A DNA stretch of 64,000 bases from Bacteroidaceae bacterium (GTDB taxonomy: Bacteria > Bacteroidota > Bacteroidia > Bacteroidales > Bacteroidaceae), in contig JAKSLR010000015.1 in the NCBI GenBank assembly GCA_024401095.1, positions 1-64,000 on the forward strand, in the 5' to 3' direction. The stretch's first letter is position 1, and every line of letters begins with the position of its first letter. A program made the translations under genes and the position numbers. The notes below the pieces were generated by a model. It made no database searches and had not been told where the DNA came from. It saw only the letters and a list, made by a program, of their open reading frames with translations. This document shows positions 8,869 to 18,686 of this stretch, piece by piece.

Positions 8869-9552
8869 TTATTTATTATTTAAAAACTCAGTGTAGTTAC
8901 CCAGAGACTCCAGCAACATGGCTGCAACACCATTGCTAGTCAAAGTAGCACCTGCAACACCGTCACACTCGTTTTCACCCTGAGCATTACCGTTCTTCTT
9001 AACGGTCAAAGCAACAGAACCCTCAGCGTTCAGCACCTTCTTTCCAGCGAACTGATCCTTGAACAGTGGCTTGACAATCTCACCACCCAGACCAGCGGTC
9101 TCACCTTCATGATTAAAGCTTACGCCATATACGGTAGTCTTATCATCGTTTACTGATACATAGCCCCAGATAGGACCCCAAAGACCAGCACCGTAAACAG
9201 GGAACACATACTTAGTCTCGCCGTTCTCCAACTTAGCTACGAACACGTGGAACTTACCACCCTTGATTTCCTGATTGTAAGAAGTCTTGAACTCATCGGC
9301 AGAAACCTCAGTCAGTTCTGTACCATTCAACAGATTATCTGTAATGACACTAGCGTAAGTCTCATCAACATTAGCATCAGTAGCCTCTATATTCAGCGCT
9401 GACAGAATCTGCTTCTTAACATCCTTCTTGACGTTATTATCCTGGATGTCCTTCAAAGAAGAAGAAACGAAAGCAAGGAGGAAGGCAACGATGATTACCA
9501 TCACAGCAGCATATACAATAGTGTATACGTTAGAATTTGTATTCATTTTCAT
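8869..9552 (-). CDS. nqrC: Na+-translocating NADH:quinone reductase subunit C
   Basis: A 227-residue subunit with one N-terminal membrane helix (about 10-31) and a periplasmic FMN-binding domain. The covalent flavin-attachment motif is GATLTS, with Thr203 as the expected FMN-phosphoester residue, next to the conserved GLGGEI and GLWGPIWGY motifs. The start could be ATG 9552 or the second ATG at 9546. It receives electrons from the NqrD/E iron centre and passes them to NqrB. Confidence 0.95.
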   Translation of the reverse strand: MKMNTNSNVYTIVYAAVMVIIVAFLLAFVSSSLKDIQDNNVKKDVKKQILSALNIEATDANVDETYASVITDNLLNGTELTEVSADEFKTSYNQEIKGGKFHVFVAKLENGETKYVFPVYGAGLWGPIWGYVSVNDDKTTVYGVSFNHEGETAGLGGEIVKPLFKDQFAGKKVLNAEGSVALTVKKNGNAQGENECDGVAGATLTSNGVAAMLLESLGNYTEFLNNK

Positions 9553-9569
9553 ATCTAATCCTCCTTATT

Positions 9570-10718
9570 TTATTTAGCACGGTTCATACGCTTGTTGATA
9601 TTGCTCTGTACAAAGCAGTAGTCAATCAGTGGAGCCAACAGGTTACCCATCAAGATAGCCATCATCATACCTTCTGGATAACCAGGGTTGAACTGACGGA
9701 TAATGATTGCAAGGGCACCGATGATGAAGCCATAGATGTACTTACCATTCTCGGTACGGCAAGCAGTAACAGGGTCAGTAGCCATGAAGACTGCACCGAA
9801 TGCGAAACCACCAACAGTAAGGTGCATCCACCACTCGAAACCTGCAACTTCTGGAGTGCAAACTGCAGCAAGCAATGCACCACCTACGAAGGTAGAAACA
9901 ATGATCTTCCAGCTTGCGATACCAGCCCAGATCAGGATGACAGCACCAATCAGGATAGCGATGAATGAAGTTTCACCGATTGAACCTGGGATAGTACCGA
10001 TGATAGTATCCATAGGAGAATAAGTGACAGCCTCACCAGCACCCAGCTGACCCAGAGGAGTAGCAGCAGTTACAGCATCGGCAGAAGGACCACCGATAGA
10101 ATCCATGTAGCTACCGTTTACCCATACCTTATCACCACTCATCATAGAAGGATAAGCGAAGAACAGGAATGCACGGGTTACCAATGCAGGGTTAAAGATA
10201 TTCATACCAGTTCCACCAAAAATTTCCTTTGCGAAGATTACGGCAAAAGCAGTAGCGATAGCCATAATCCACAGAGGACAGTTTACTGGAACAATCATAG
10301 GAATCAACATACCGGTTACGAAGAAACCTTCGTGAACCTCTTCCTTCTTGAACTGAGCGATAGCAACCTCAATACCCAAACCTACTGCGTAGGAAACGAT
10401 GATCTTTGGAAGCAATACACCCAAACCATACAGGAACTGCATAACCAGACCTGTATCCTGACCCAGAGCCAAATCATGCTGCAGACCGATATTGTACATA
10501 CCGAACAGGATAGCAGGAATCATGGCAATGATCACGAAGAAGATACCACGCTTAGAGTCGATGGCATCGTGAATGTGAGCGCCGTATGCTTTGGAAGTCT
10601 CGTTTGGTACATAGAAGAAAGTTTCTGCTGCATCAAAGAGAGAACCAAAAGCGCTGAGCTTACCTCCTTCTGAGAAGGTAGGCTTCATTTGGTCTAAAAT
10701 GTTCTTAATAAATGCCAT
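9570..10718 (-). CDS. nqrB: Na+-translocating NADH:quinone reductase subunit B
   Basis: A 382-residue, ~10-helix membrane subunit homologous to RnfD. It binds FMN covalently (Thr220 in VTAATPL is the likely site) and riboflavin, and forms the quinone site and Na+ path. Conserved segments include KEIFGGTGMNIFNPALVTRA and the C-terminal FNPGYPEGMMMAILMGN. The length is slightly under the roughly 410 residues of Vibrio NqrB. It is 5 bases from nqrA and 17 from nqrC. Confidence 0.96.
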   Translation of the reverse strand: MAFIKNILDQMKPTFSEGGKLSAFGSLFDAAETFFYVPNETSKAYGAHIHDAIDSKRGIFFVIIAMIPAILFGMYNIGLQHDLALGQDTGLVMQFLYGLGVLLPKIIVSYAVGLGIEVAIAQFKKEEVHEGFFVTGMLIPMIVPVNCPLWIMAIATAFAVIFAKEIFGGTGMNIFNPALVTRAFLFFAYPSMMSGDKVWVNGSYMDSIGGPSADAVTAATPLGQLGAGEAVTYSPMDTIIGTIPGSIGETSFIAILIGAVILIWAGIASWKIIVSTFVGGALLAAVCTPEVAGFEWWMHLTVGGFAFGAVFMATDPVTACRTENGKYIYGFIIGALAIIIRQFNPGYPEGMMMAILMGNLLAPLIDYCFVQSNINKRMNRAK

Positions 10719-10723
10719 AGTGC

Positions 10724-12076
10724 TTATTCGTTTTCTTTACGCAGCATGTTGAGACCTTCTCTAACAATGCGCTGGAGTTCAACTTTACTACTATCAACAA
10801 ACTCAGCAACAGCAAAATCTTCTGGAGCAACCTCATAAACACCCAAAGCCTCCATAGAGTCAATGTTACCGGTGATGATTGCCTTCAGAAGCTGTTCTGG
10901 ATAAATATCCATTGGGAATACACTGTCGTACTCACCGCTGAAGATCATGTGACGATGACCACCCTTTACACGAGCATCCAGAACATAACCCTCCTTCTTT
11001 GGCATCAGCCAAGAGAAGTATGAACGGCTAGCAGAGAACTGATTCAGACGTGGAGCAATCCAGCCGAATAACTCATGAGTCTCATCACCTTCTGGAATAA
11101 CGGTCACCTCGGTAGCCTGAGCTGCCAAGAATCCATCCTTACAAGTCTTAGTACCAGTCAATGGATTACCGTTGATGATACGGATGTGCTTGTCTGTAGA
11201 AACATTACCCTCAACCAGTGTAGTCAACTGCTGACCTACCAGCATGTTCACATACTTAGGAGCGTTAACCTCTGAACCTGCAAATGCTACGGTACGGGTC
11301 AAATCTACCTTACCAGTGTTGAACAAACGACCGATAAAGATAACCACCTCTGGATTAACAGTCCAAACCACTTCACCCTTGTTAACAGGAGCTACATGGT
11401 TAATCTGAACACCTACATTACCTGCAGGGTTAGGACCATCGAAAACAGTTACAGTAACATTCTTAGCACCAGTAAGTGCTGGAGCAGTCTGCTTAGCACT
11501 CACACCCAGGAATGTTGGAGCAATCTTAGCCAAAGCATCCAGACCAGTCTGGAAGTCTGCTTCATTTCCCTTCAGTGCAAACTCAAAGTTCTGAGCCAGA
11601 GGCATAGAACTGAATGCTGAAACGAAAATAGACTTTGGTGCAACCTCAGGAGCTGGAGTCACGTCATAAGGACGCTGACGGAAGAACGCGAACAAACCAC
11701 CTTCGAGCAGAGCTGTCAACACTTCTCCACCCTTCATAGCAGCAACGTTCTTTTTGCCGAAATCCACATACTCCTGCTGTCCACCAGCAGTCACCTGTAC
11801 GCTCAGCACTTTGCGACGCTCACCACGCTCTACTGCAGATACAGTACCTGCAACAGGGCTGACGAACTTCACTTCTGGATGCTTCTTGTCTACAAACAAG
11901 GCATCACCGGCTTTTACACAATCACCTTCCTTGACAACTACCTTTGGTTTTACACCAACAAAATCATCAGGCACCAGACCATAAAGACCTGTTGCCTTAA
12001 CGTTGGCTTTTTCCTCAGCAGCTTTGCCCTTCAGATTGATGTCTAAGCCTTTTCGTAGCTTAATTACATTTGCCAT
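10724..12076 (-). CDS. nqrA: Na+-translocating NADH:quinone reductase subunit A
   Basis: A 450-residue cytoplasmic subunit without membrane segments and the first gene of the operon. The N-terminus (KLRKGLDINLKGKA) and the segments VGVQINHVAPV, LTGTKTCKDG and KGGHRHMIFSGEYD are typical of NqrA. It docks on NqrB near the quinone pocket. A -7 box lies 38 bases upstream. Confidence 0.96.
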   Translation of the reverse strand: MANVIKLRKGLDINLKGKAAEEKANVKATGLYGLVPDDFVGVKPKVVVKEGDCVKAGDALFVDKKHPEVKFVSPVAGTVSAVERGERRKVLSVQVTAGGQQEYVDFGKKNVAAMKGGEVLTALLEGGLFAFFRQRPYDVTPAPEVAPKSIFVSAFSSMPLAQNFEFALKGNEADFQTGLDALAKIAPTFLGVSAKQTAPALTGAKNVTVTVFDGPNPAGNVGVQINHVAPVNKGEVVWTVNPEVVIFIGRLFNTGKVDLTRTVAFAGSEVNAPKYVNMLVGQQLTTLVEGNVSTDKHIRIINGNPLTGTKTCKDGFLAAQATEVTVIPEGDETHELFGWIAPRLNQFSASRSYFSWLMPKKEGYVLDARVKGGHRHMIFSGEYDSVFPMDIYPEQLLKAIITGNIDSMEALGVYEVAPEDFAVAEFVDSSKVELQRIVREGLNMLRKENE

Positions 12077-12113
12077 ATATTAAAAATAAATAAGAATTTT
12101 TAAAAATACGGCA

Positions 12114-12121
12114 CAAAATTA
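12114..12121 (-). promoter_or_regulatory. -7 box (TAATTTTG) of the nqrABCDEF operon
   Basis: A TAnnTTTG match on the minus strand that leaves an AT-rich leader of about 30 bases before nqrA. Confidence 0.55.
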
Positions 12122-12143
12122 CTAAATAAAGCGGATAAGAGAA

Positions 12144-12164
12144 AATAAAAGCAGGACTTTTATT
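12144..12164 (-). terminator. Possible weak terminator after the NhaC-type gene
   Basis: An 8-bp inverted repeat AATAAAAG/CTTTTATT with a 5-base loop, between the antiporter stop codon and the nqr promoter. It is AT-rich, so the call is tentative. Confidence 0.4.
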
Positions 12165-12184
12165 CCTAATTTAAAAAGAAAGTT

Positions 12185-13624
12185 TTACCTACGCTTAATT
12201 TTCCACCCCACAAGTGCATGAAGACAACTCATGAGTGGACTTATAAGATTAAAAAAGCAATATGGGAAGTAAACCACTGTGGCCACGCCTAAAACGGAAG
12301 CCTGAGTCATTCCACAAGTATTCCATGGAATCAGGACAGAAACAACTGTAGCAGAATCTTCACAACTTCTACTCAGCAATCTTGGCTCATATCCCTCCTC
12401 TTCATACTTTTCCCTGAACATGGCAGCCGTAAGAATAATAGAGACGTATTGGTCACCTGTAGCCAAATTCAGGAAAATACCATTGAGTACAGTTGACAAC
12501 ACTAATCCGAAACGAGTGTGCATCAACCTGCTGAAAATAGCTCTCAGGAAACTCTTCAGCATACCACTGGCAGACATTGCCCCACCAAAACACATGGCGC
12601 ACAGAATAAGCCAGATTGTATCCATCATTCCAGACATTCCACCTGTAGATACTAATTCATTCAAGGCTTCTACCCCCGTATCAAGACTTGTAGAGCCATA
12701 TAATGTAATGAAAATTCCTTTAAAAATAGTCCATCCATTACCGGTTTCCTCCCCTGCAATCTGCACAAGCAAATCTGGTTGGAAAATTATGGCCATAACA
12801 GATGCCATTAATGCAGAAACAAAGAGAGTAATTAGTGATGGAACTTTTTTATAGATGAGGAATCCTGTAACCACAGGAACAATCATCAGCCAGCCTGAAA
12901 TATAAAAAGTACTATCTAACCCATGGAGATAAACGGCAATATCTTGAGCCCCACTACCTTCTTGAGCAAACCCTGCAAAAAGGAAAATAATCAACGTAAT
13001 CATGATAGAAGGAATGGTCGTCAACATCATATACCTAATATGCGTAAATAGCTGAGTTCTAGCTGCTGATGATGCAAGAACTGTAGTATCACTTAAAGGT
13101 GAAATCTTATCTCCAAAATAGGCTCCAGAGATGATTGCACCTGCTATCCATCCATCGGAAAAACCCAAGGCTTTTCCAATACCCAACAGTGCAACTCCAA
13201 TGGTCGCTATCGTTGTCCAGGAACTTCCTGTCATCACAGACACAACCGCACAAATAATACAAGAAGTGAACAAGAAATAATCAGGATGAATAATTTGAAT
13301 GCCATAATAAATAAGAGTCGGAACAATGCCACTTACCATCCAACTACCGGAAAGAGCTCCAATTATTAACAAAATAAGAAGAGCAACAGACGTTCCTTTA
13401 ATGTTCTCTTGTATAGCATTTTCAAAATTTGCCCAAGGAGTTCTATAGATCAAAATTGAAAGGCTTATACATAATGCAGTGGAAAACAACAGTGATATTT
13501 GACTTGCTCCAGAAAGGGCATCACTTCCAAAAACAGTTATCACACAAGACAATAAAATGACCAATGCCAACAAAGGAATCATACTAATGACTGGTGATGG
13601 AATCATTTCTTTTTTCATACTCAA
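12185..13624 (-). CDS. NhaC family Na+/H+ antiporter
   Basis: A 479-residue membrane protein with about 11-12 helices. SSWTTIATIGVALLGIGKAL, SGAYFGDKISPLSDTTVLAS and the C-terminal ATVVSVLIPWNTCGM are hallmarks of the NhaC antiporter family. It exchanges Na+ (or a Na+/organic acid variant) for H+ at the inner membrane; some members of the superfamily are malate/lactate antiporters, so the substrate is not certain. The start may be ATG 13624 (MSMKK) or 13618 (MKK). It lies directly upstream of the sodium-pumping nqr operon, which fits sodium homeostasis, but nqr has its own -7 box. Confidence 0.88.
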   Translation of the reverse strand: MSMKKEMIPSPVISMIPLLALVILLSCVITVFGSDALSGASQISLLFSTALCISLSILIYRTPWANFENAIQENIKGTSVALLILLIIGALSGSWMVSGIVPTLIYYGIQIIHPDYFLFTSCIICAVVSVMTGSSWTTIATIGVALLGIGKALGFSDGWIAGAIISGAYFGDKISPLSDTTVLASSAARTQLFTHIRYMMLTTIPSIMITLIIFLFAGFAQEGSGAQDIAVYLHGLDSTFYISGWLMIVPVVTGFLIYKKVPSLITLFVSALMASVMAIIFQPDLLVQIAGEETGNGWTIFKGIFITLYGSTSLDTGVEALNELVSTGGMSGMMDTIWLILCAMCFGGAMSASGMLKSFLRAIFSRLMHTRFGLVLSTVLNGIFLNLATGDQYVSIILTAAMFREKYEEEGYEPRLLSRSCEDSATVVSVLIPWNTCGMTQASVLGVATVVYFPYCFFNLISPLMSCLHALVGWKIKRR

Positions 13625-13876
13625 TAAATCTCTATTTATGCATTGCCTTTACTCTCTTATTACAAAAATGCCAAGAAGACACTTGATAATAGCAACCTAT
13701 AATTCTTAATTTTCTGCAAAGAACGTAATTATTTACCTTATTTGAAAGGATTCGAGCATTTTTTTGATTAAATTCGCACCGTATTTTTCAAAAAGTGAAT
13801 TATTAAAACATTTAAATACATATTATCCTGCCTGGTAATCGGCATAATAGCATTTCAGATTATCAGTATTATTGCG

Positions 13877-16800
13877 TTGAATATTCCTATAGTTCAACGC
13901 AAAGTGGGTAATTTGCTGGCACAGGAAATAAGTTCCGCTCTAAACACAAAAGTTGATATCGGAAGAGTTGACATAGGTCTATTGAATCAGTTTGTGATAG
14001 AAGATATTTGTATTCAAGACCAACAAGCGAAACCAATGTTACAAATTGGGAAATTAGCTGCCAGCATTGATATTCTGCCACTTTTAGAGGGGAAAATAGC
14101 AATACACACAGGGCAATTGTTTAAAGTAAATGCAAACTTGTATCAAGAATCTGCAGAGAAACCCAGCAATTTTCAATTCCTGATAGATGCCCTGTCTTCT
14201 AAAGATGAATCAAAAAGTTCAGAACTTGACCTAAGCATAAACTCGCTGATATTACGCGACGGTACTATTGCCTATCATCAATTGTTCAAGAAAAAAGAAA
14301 AGGATCGCTTTGACCCTTTTCATATTAATTTGTCAGATTTAAACTTCCATGTGTCAATAAAAAAGCTGACAAATGATCAAGTCATTGCCAACATCCGCCA
14401 TTTATCTTTCAACGAAAAATCCGGCTTCGAAATAGATAATCTTTCTCTCCTATTTGAGGGAAACAAAAAGCATGCAAGCGTACGTAATTTCATGTTAAAA
14501 ATGCCAGGATCTGTCCTTTTAGTAGATTCCTTAAAAGCAGCTTATGATTTGGACAAGCCACTATCAATCAAAGACATAAATTCTTCCGGTCAAGTTATTA
14601 ATTCTCAAATTACACTTTCTGACTTAAAGGCATTTGTACCAGAGCTGAATCACTTTGATGAAACGGTTAATCTTGGACTCCACTTTGAACAGAATGGGGA
14701 AACCATCAGTATTCCCGACTTGAACATAAAGACTACAGGAAATTACATTTCTCTTCTTGCAGAAATAAAGGCACTTCTACCATCCGGCAATTCTCTTCCA
14801 ACTATCAATGCTGGTATCAAGAGTTTAGACATCCAGCCAACTGGTTATCCTTTTATTTTCAACAATTTGGATCTAGGCAAAACCCCTGAGATTCTCACCC
14901 GATTAGGAAGAACGCATTTTGAAGGAGATGTAATCACAGATACAAAATCAGCACAAGTTGACGGAATCTTAAAAACAGCTTTAGGCGATATTCAATCACA
15001 AGTTAACTACATTGACGATGGAGAAAAAATCTCTGGCAACATTTCGTCTGATTTATTTGAAGTGGGAAAACTTATTGCAAATTCAAAACTAGGATCCACA
15101 GCATTTTCGGTTGACGTTAACGGTTCTGTCGCCCAATCTACTCCAACAGGAAAAATTGCTGGAAAAATTAATTATCTAGACTTCAATAGCTACAGATACA
15201 AGAATCTTGACATTGATGCAAAATACGACGGAAATGAGGCTGAGGGCAATCTTCTCGTGGCAGATGAAAACTGTCAGTTATCAATTGACGGTAATGCATT
15301 GTTAAAGCAGAATAAGCCTGCCTATAATCTACATGCATCTATCAATCAACTTGCCTTGAATCCCTTAGGCTTCAGCGAGAAAAATGCAACATACCATGGT
15401 GAGATATTAGCCAATGGCGCAGGAAAAAATCTGGATGACATCTCCGGAACAATAACTCTTAATAACTTCCAGATGCAGTCCCTGGATGATTATTTCTCGT
15501 TAGACAGCATTGTCATTTCTGCCACCAACACAAATGATGAACGGGTATTAAACGTTAAAAGTGACTTTCTTACAGGAGAAATCAGAGGAAATTATCAGTA
15601 TTCCACTATTCCCCAGAGCATCCTAAGAATAATGGAACACTATCTTCCATCCTTGCTAAAAGAACATGTAAATTACACGCCAAACAACAAATTTGAAGTT
15701 TCTGCCAAACTCATTGATGCCACACCATTCGTACACATGTTTAATCTCCCGTTGGAATTACAAGAAGAGATTACTGTTGAAGGCAAATTCAATGATGTAG
15801 ATAATATTATACAATTAGATGTTGCTGCAGGAGAATTTACATATAACGAACAACATTATGAATTAGGAAAAATCCTGTGCACCAATGATGGTGATACCTT
15901 ACATTCTACTTTGGATGTCAACCGCACCAATGGCGACAAAAAAGTTTCATTTGCATTAGAAGCAACGGCTAAAGACGACAACCTATTGGCCAATATCTCT
16001 TGGGACAATAATCAAGCTACAGAAAAATTCAAAGGAAATGTCAGTACAAAAGCCAAATTCTACCAAGACTTCAATGAGCCAATGGGAGTAAACATCAGTA
16101 TTTTACCTAGCAACATCATTCTTAATGACACAACATGGCAAGTCCGTCCAGGTAATATTGATTACCAGAATAATAAAATAAGAATCAGCAAATTGGCTCT
16201 TGAAAACGGCTCTAGGCACCTTATTGTCAATGGAACAGTTGGAGAAGAACAGACAGACACATTAAAGGCAGACCTAAAAGAAATCAACCTGGAATATGTT
16301 TTTGACGCTCTGAACTTCCATCCTGTTCATTTTGCAGGAATTGCAACAGGAAAAGCTATTGCAAACGGCTTGCTCAGCGACATAGACTTCGATGCCAATT
16401 TGTTTATTCGTAATTTTCAATTCGAGCATGGAACTTTAGGCAACATGAACCTTCATGGCAACTGGAATCGTGAAGAAGAAGGAATTTACCTGAATGGACA
16501 TATCTCAGAGTTTGCATCAGAAAGCTATGACAGTTTAGATGTGTGGAAAGCCTTCCGCAATGAAATTGATGCATCTGCTCTTACTCACGTTGAAGGAATA
16601 GTCTCACCAAAACATAAGAAAATAGACCTTAATGTTGATGCGAACCGCCTCAATATACACTTCGTGGAAAGCTTCATTGGCTCCATTTTCAAAGACTTGG
16701 AAGGAAGAGCTACGGGATGGGCGCGAATTGGCGGAACCTTCAAAGACTTAGACCTTACAGGTAATCTGAAAGCAGAATTAAGTGCAAAACTCACCAGTTT

Positions 16801-18283
16801 AAACACTCGCTATCAAATCCAAAGTGATTCCATTTTCCTAAAGACAAACAGAATGGAATTCAACAACCTGCATCTCAAAGATAAAGACGGACACACAGGA
16901 TTTGCGTCAGGAGTAATAGATCATGATTACCTTCGAGACATGAAATATAATTTCGACATTGACATCAATAACATGCTCTGTTATGACACCCGAAGCTTTG
17001 ACGAAGGAACATTTTATGCAACCGCATATGGCAGCGGTCATATGACGCTGAAAGGTGAAGGTATAGAACTGCGCATGGACGGAGACATTGAGACAAAGCC
17101 AGGCACAATCATTGCCTACAATGCCAGTACCCCCGAAGATATCACTGACACTCAATTTATTACTTTTGTTGACAAAACCCCTTCTAAGAATACGATTACC
17201 CAAATTCTTCCTAACGAAAGTAGTTCTGAAGAGGAAGAAGAATTAACCAACATTCGTGTTAACCTGAATATCAATTGTACTCCTGACGCAACTATCCGAG
17301 TTTTAATGGATAACGTTTCCGGAGATGACGTCACATGCCACGGTACAGGAAATATACAGGCAGAGTATTATAACAAGGGTGCTCTAAAACTTTACGGCAC
17401 GCTGAATATTACTCGTGGAGTATACAAGATGAGCCTTCAAGAGGTTATTCGAAAAGATTTTAGTCTCAACAGTGGAACTGTCACATTCAACGGTGCTCCT
17501 TTCGACGGTCAATTGGATGTTCAGTGTGTCTATGCCGTCAACTCAGCTTCCTTGCGTGACCTCTCTCCTAGCGCTACCTTCTCGCAAAAGAGCACAACAC
17601 GCGTAAATTGCCTCATGAACCTGACAGGAAATCTACTAAAGCCTCAGATCAGCTTTGACCTAGATCTTCCAAACGTAACAGACGAAGATAAATCCATGGT
17701 TCGAAGCCTGGTTGCAACAGAAGACCAGATGAACCGCCAAATCATCTATTTACTTGGTATTGGCCGCTTCTATACTGATGAACTGAACCAAGACTCCAAT
17801 CAAGCCAATCAGGCTATGAATTCTTTGCTCACTTCAACTATAAGCGGACAATTCAATCAAATCCTAAACCAAGTGGCAAACACAAACAATTGGAACTTCG
17901 GAGCTAATTTAAATCCTGGACAAGAAGGTTTAAGCAATATGGAGTTCCAGACAATGCTAAGTGGTAGTCTTTTCAATAACCGATTGTTAATCAACGGAAA
18001 CTTCGGTTATCGAGAAAATGCTTTGGCTAATACAAACTTTGTGGGAGATTTTGATATACAATGGCTATTGAACCAAAGTGGAACCATCTCCCTCAAAGCA
18101 TACAATGAAACCAATGACCGCTATTTCACAAAGAATACACTAACTACTCAAGGTATTGGTATTCTTTTCAAACGTGATTTCCTACATTGGCACGAATTAT
18201 TCCGCAAGAAAGATTCAAGACAGAAATCTAGCGTACAAAAGACAACAGACTTAGAAACTATTCAAAAAGATTCTGTTTATTAA
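13877..18283 (+). CDS. TamB-like translocation/assembly module protein (DUF490), start unresolved
   Basis: A very large envelope protein (1468 residues from TTG 13877) of long beta-rich repeats. The C-terminal ~350 residues match the TamB/DUF490 domain (GALKLYGTLNITRGVYKM, GAPFDGQLDVQCVYAV, ending with a conserved NRLLINGNFGYRE segment). TamB-like proteins span the periplasm as a hydrophobic groove and help lipid transport or outer-membrane protein assembly. The first standard start, TTG 13877, would cut off the signal anchor: the frame is open back to 13799 and encodes ILSCLVIGIIAFQIISIIA, a clear membrane helix, but contains no ATG, GTG or TTG there. The real start is probably ATT (13799/13802), CTG 13832, or lies behind a frameshift. 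The preceding stop in frame is TGA at 13796. Confidence 0.85.
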   Translation: MNIPIVQRKVGNLLAQEISSALNTKVDIGRVDIGLLNQFVIEDICIQDQQAKPMLQIGKLAASIDILPLLEGKIAIHTGQLFKVNANLYQESAEKPSNFQFLIDALSSKDESKSSELDLSINSLILRDGTIAYHQLFKKKEKDRFDPFHINLSDLNFHVSIKKLTNDQVIANIRHLSFNEKSGFEIDNLSLLFEGNKKHASVRNFMLKMPGSVLLVDSLKAAYDLDKPLSIKDINSSGQVINSQITLSDLKAFVPELNHFDETVNLGLHFEQNGETISIPDLNIKTTGNYISLLAEIKALLPSGNSLPTINAGIKSLDIQPTGYPFIFNNLDLGKTPEILTRLGRTHFEGDVITDTKSAQVDGILKTALGDIQSQVNYIDDGEKISGNISSDLFEVGKLIANSKLGSTAFSVDVNGSVAQSTPTGKIAGKINYLDFNSYRYKNLDIDAKYDGNEAEGNLLVADENCQLSIDGNALLKQNKPAYNLHASINQLALNPLGFSEKNATYHGEILANGAGKNLDDISGTITLNNFQMQSLDDYFSLDSIVISATNTNDERVLNVKSDFLTGEIRGNYQYSTIPQSILRIMEHYLPSLLKEHVNYTPNNKFEVSAKLIDATPFVHMFNLPLELQEEITVEGKFNDVDNIIQLDVAAGEFTYNEQHYELGKILCTNDGDTLHSTLDVNRTNGDKKVSFALEATAKDDNLLANISWDNNQATEKFKGNVSTKAKFYQDFNEPMGVNISILPSNIILNDTTWQVRPGNIDYQNNKIRISKLALENGSRHLIVNGTVGEEQTDTLKADLKEINLEYVFDALNFHPVHFAGIATGKAIANGLLSDIDFDANLFIRNFQFEHGTLGNMNLHGNWNREEEGIYLNGHISEFASESYDSLDVWKAFRNEIDASALTHVEGIVSPKHKKIDLNVDANRLNIHFVESFIGSIFKDLEGRATGWARIGGTFKDLDLTGNLKAELSAKLTSLNTRYQIQSDSIFLKTNRMEFNNLHLKDKDGHTGFASGVIDHDYLRDMKYNFDIDINNMLCYDTRSFDEGTFYATAYGSGHMTLKGEGIELRMDGDIETKPGTIIAYNASTPEDITDTQFITFVDKTPSKNTITQILPNESSSEEEEELTNIRVNLNINCTPDATIRVLMDNVSGDDVTCHGTGNIQAEYYNKGALKLYGTLNITRGVYKMSLQEVIRKDFSLNSGTVTFNGAPFDGQLDVQCVYAVNSASLRDLSPSATFSQKSTTRVNCLMNLTGNLLKPQISFDLDLPNVTDEDKSMVRSLVATEDQMNRQIIYLLGIGRFYTDELNQDSNQANQAMNSLLTSTISGQFNQILNQVANTNNWNFGANLNPGQEGLSNMEFQTMLSGSLFNNRLLINGNFGYRENALANTNFVGDFDIQWLLNQSGTISLKAYNETNDRYFTKNTLTTQGIGILFKRDFLHWHELFRKKDSRQKSSVQKTTDLETIQKDSVY

Positions 18284-18323
18284 TTCCAAGCCCTCAAGTC
18301 AGAGAGTACTTTCCAATAACTAG

Positions 18324-18389
18324 AAGGACTAGTCCCTATTGCTTTAAGGACCAGTCCTTATGCCTTGAAGGACTGGTCCCTCGGACTGG
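18324..18389. repeat. Three 22-base tandem repeats with GGAC/GTCC palindromes
   Basis: Units at 18324, 18346 and 18368 all begin AAGGAC and have period 22. Each contains a near-palindrome: GGACTAGTCC, GGACCAGTCC and GGACTGGTCC. The flanking bases differ between units. They lie in the gap after the TamB-like gene. The function is unknown; three units without conserved spacers do not make a CRISPR array. Confidence 0.8.
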
Positions 18390-18437
18390 AAGAACATAAA
18401 GTATTCTTAAGGGCTGTCCGTAAGGGCGGACAACCTT

Positions 18438-18458
18438 GTCCGGACTTGCGGACTTTTT
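18438..18458 (+). terminator. Probable terminator after the TamB-like gene
   Basis: GTCCG (18438-18442) pairs with CGGAC (18449-18453) over a 6-base loop, followed by TTTTT. It lies about 155 bases after the stop codon, beyond the 22-base repeats, which would then be in the 3' UTR. Confidence 0.55.
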
Positions 18459-18469
18459 CTGGCATAAGT

Positions 18470-18483
18470 TGAGCTTCGGCTCA
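18470..18483. other. Small TTCG-tetraloop hairpin
   Basis: TGAGC-TTCG-GCTCA: a 5-bp stem capped by the very stable UUCG tetraloop, in the repeat-rich gap. Confidence 0.5.
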
Positions 18484-18519
18484 TTCACAAGTTACAGTTA
18501 ATTTTTAGCACCAAACACC

Positions 18520-18601
18520 CAACACCTATCACAACAGGTGTTATTCGTCAGAATTTCAATTACTTATGCATGATAGGTGTTGCTTCAACACCTATCACAA
18601 C
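18520..18601. repeat. Direct and inverted copies of an AACACCTATCA element
   Basis: The 16-mer CAACACCTATCACAAC occurs exactly at 18520-18535 and 18586-18601. An inverted copy, TGATAGGTGTTG, at 18571-18582 forms a perfect 12-bp hairpin with 18586-18597 (loop CTT). AGGTGTT occurs again near 18535 and 18641. The rest of the 403-base gap holds no ORF I can support. Confidence 0.75.
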
Positions 18602-18686
18602 TAACTGTCTAATTTTCATCACATTATAGCAAGAATGTGAGGTGTTGGCATGTTTTCGTAAAAAAAACATGTACCAAAGGTCTTTA

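Noticed and set aside
18324..18389. Possible CRISPR array
   Set aside because: Only three 22-base units in direct tandem without unique spacers, and no cas genes in the window.
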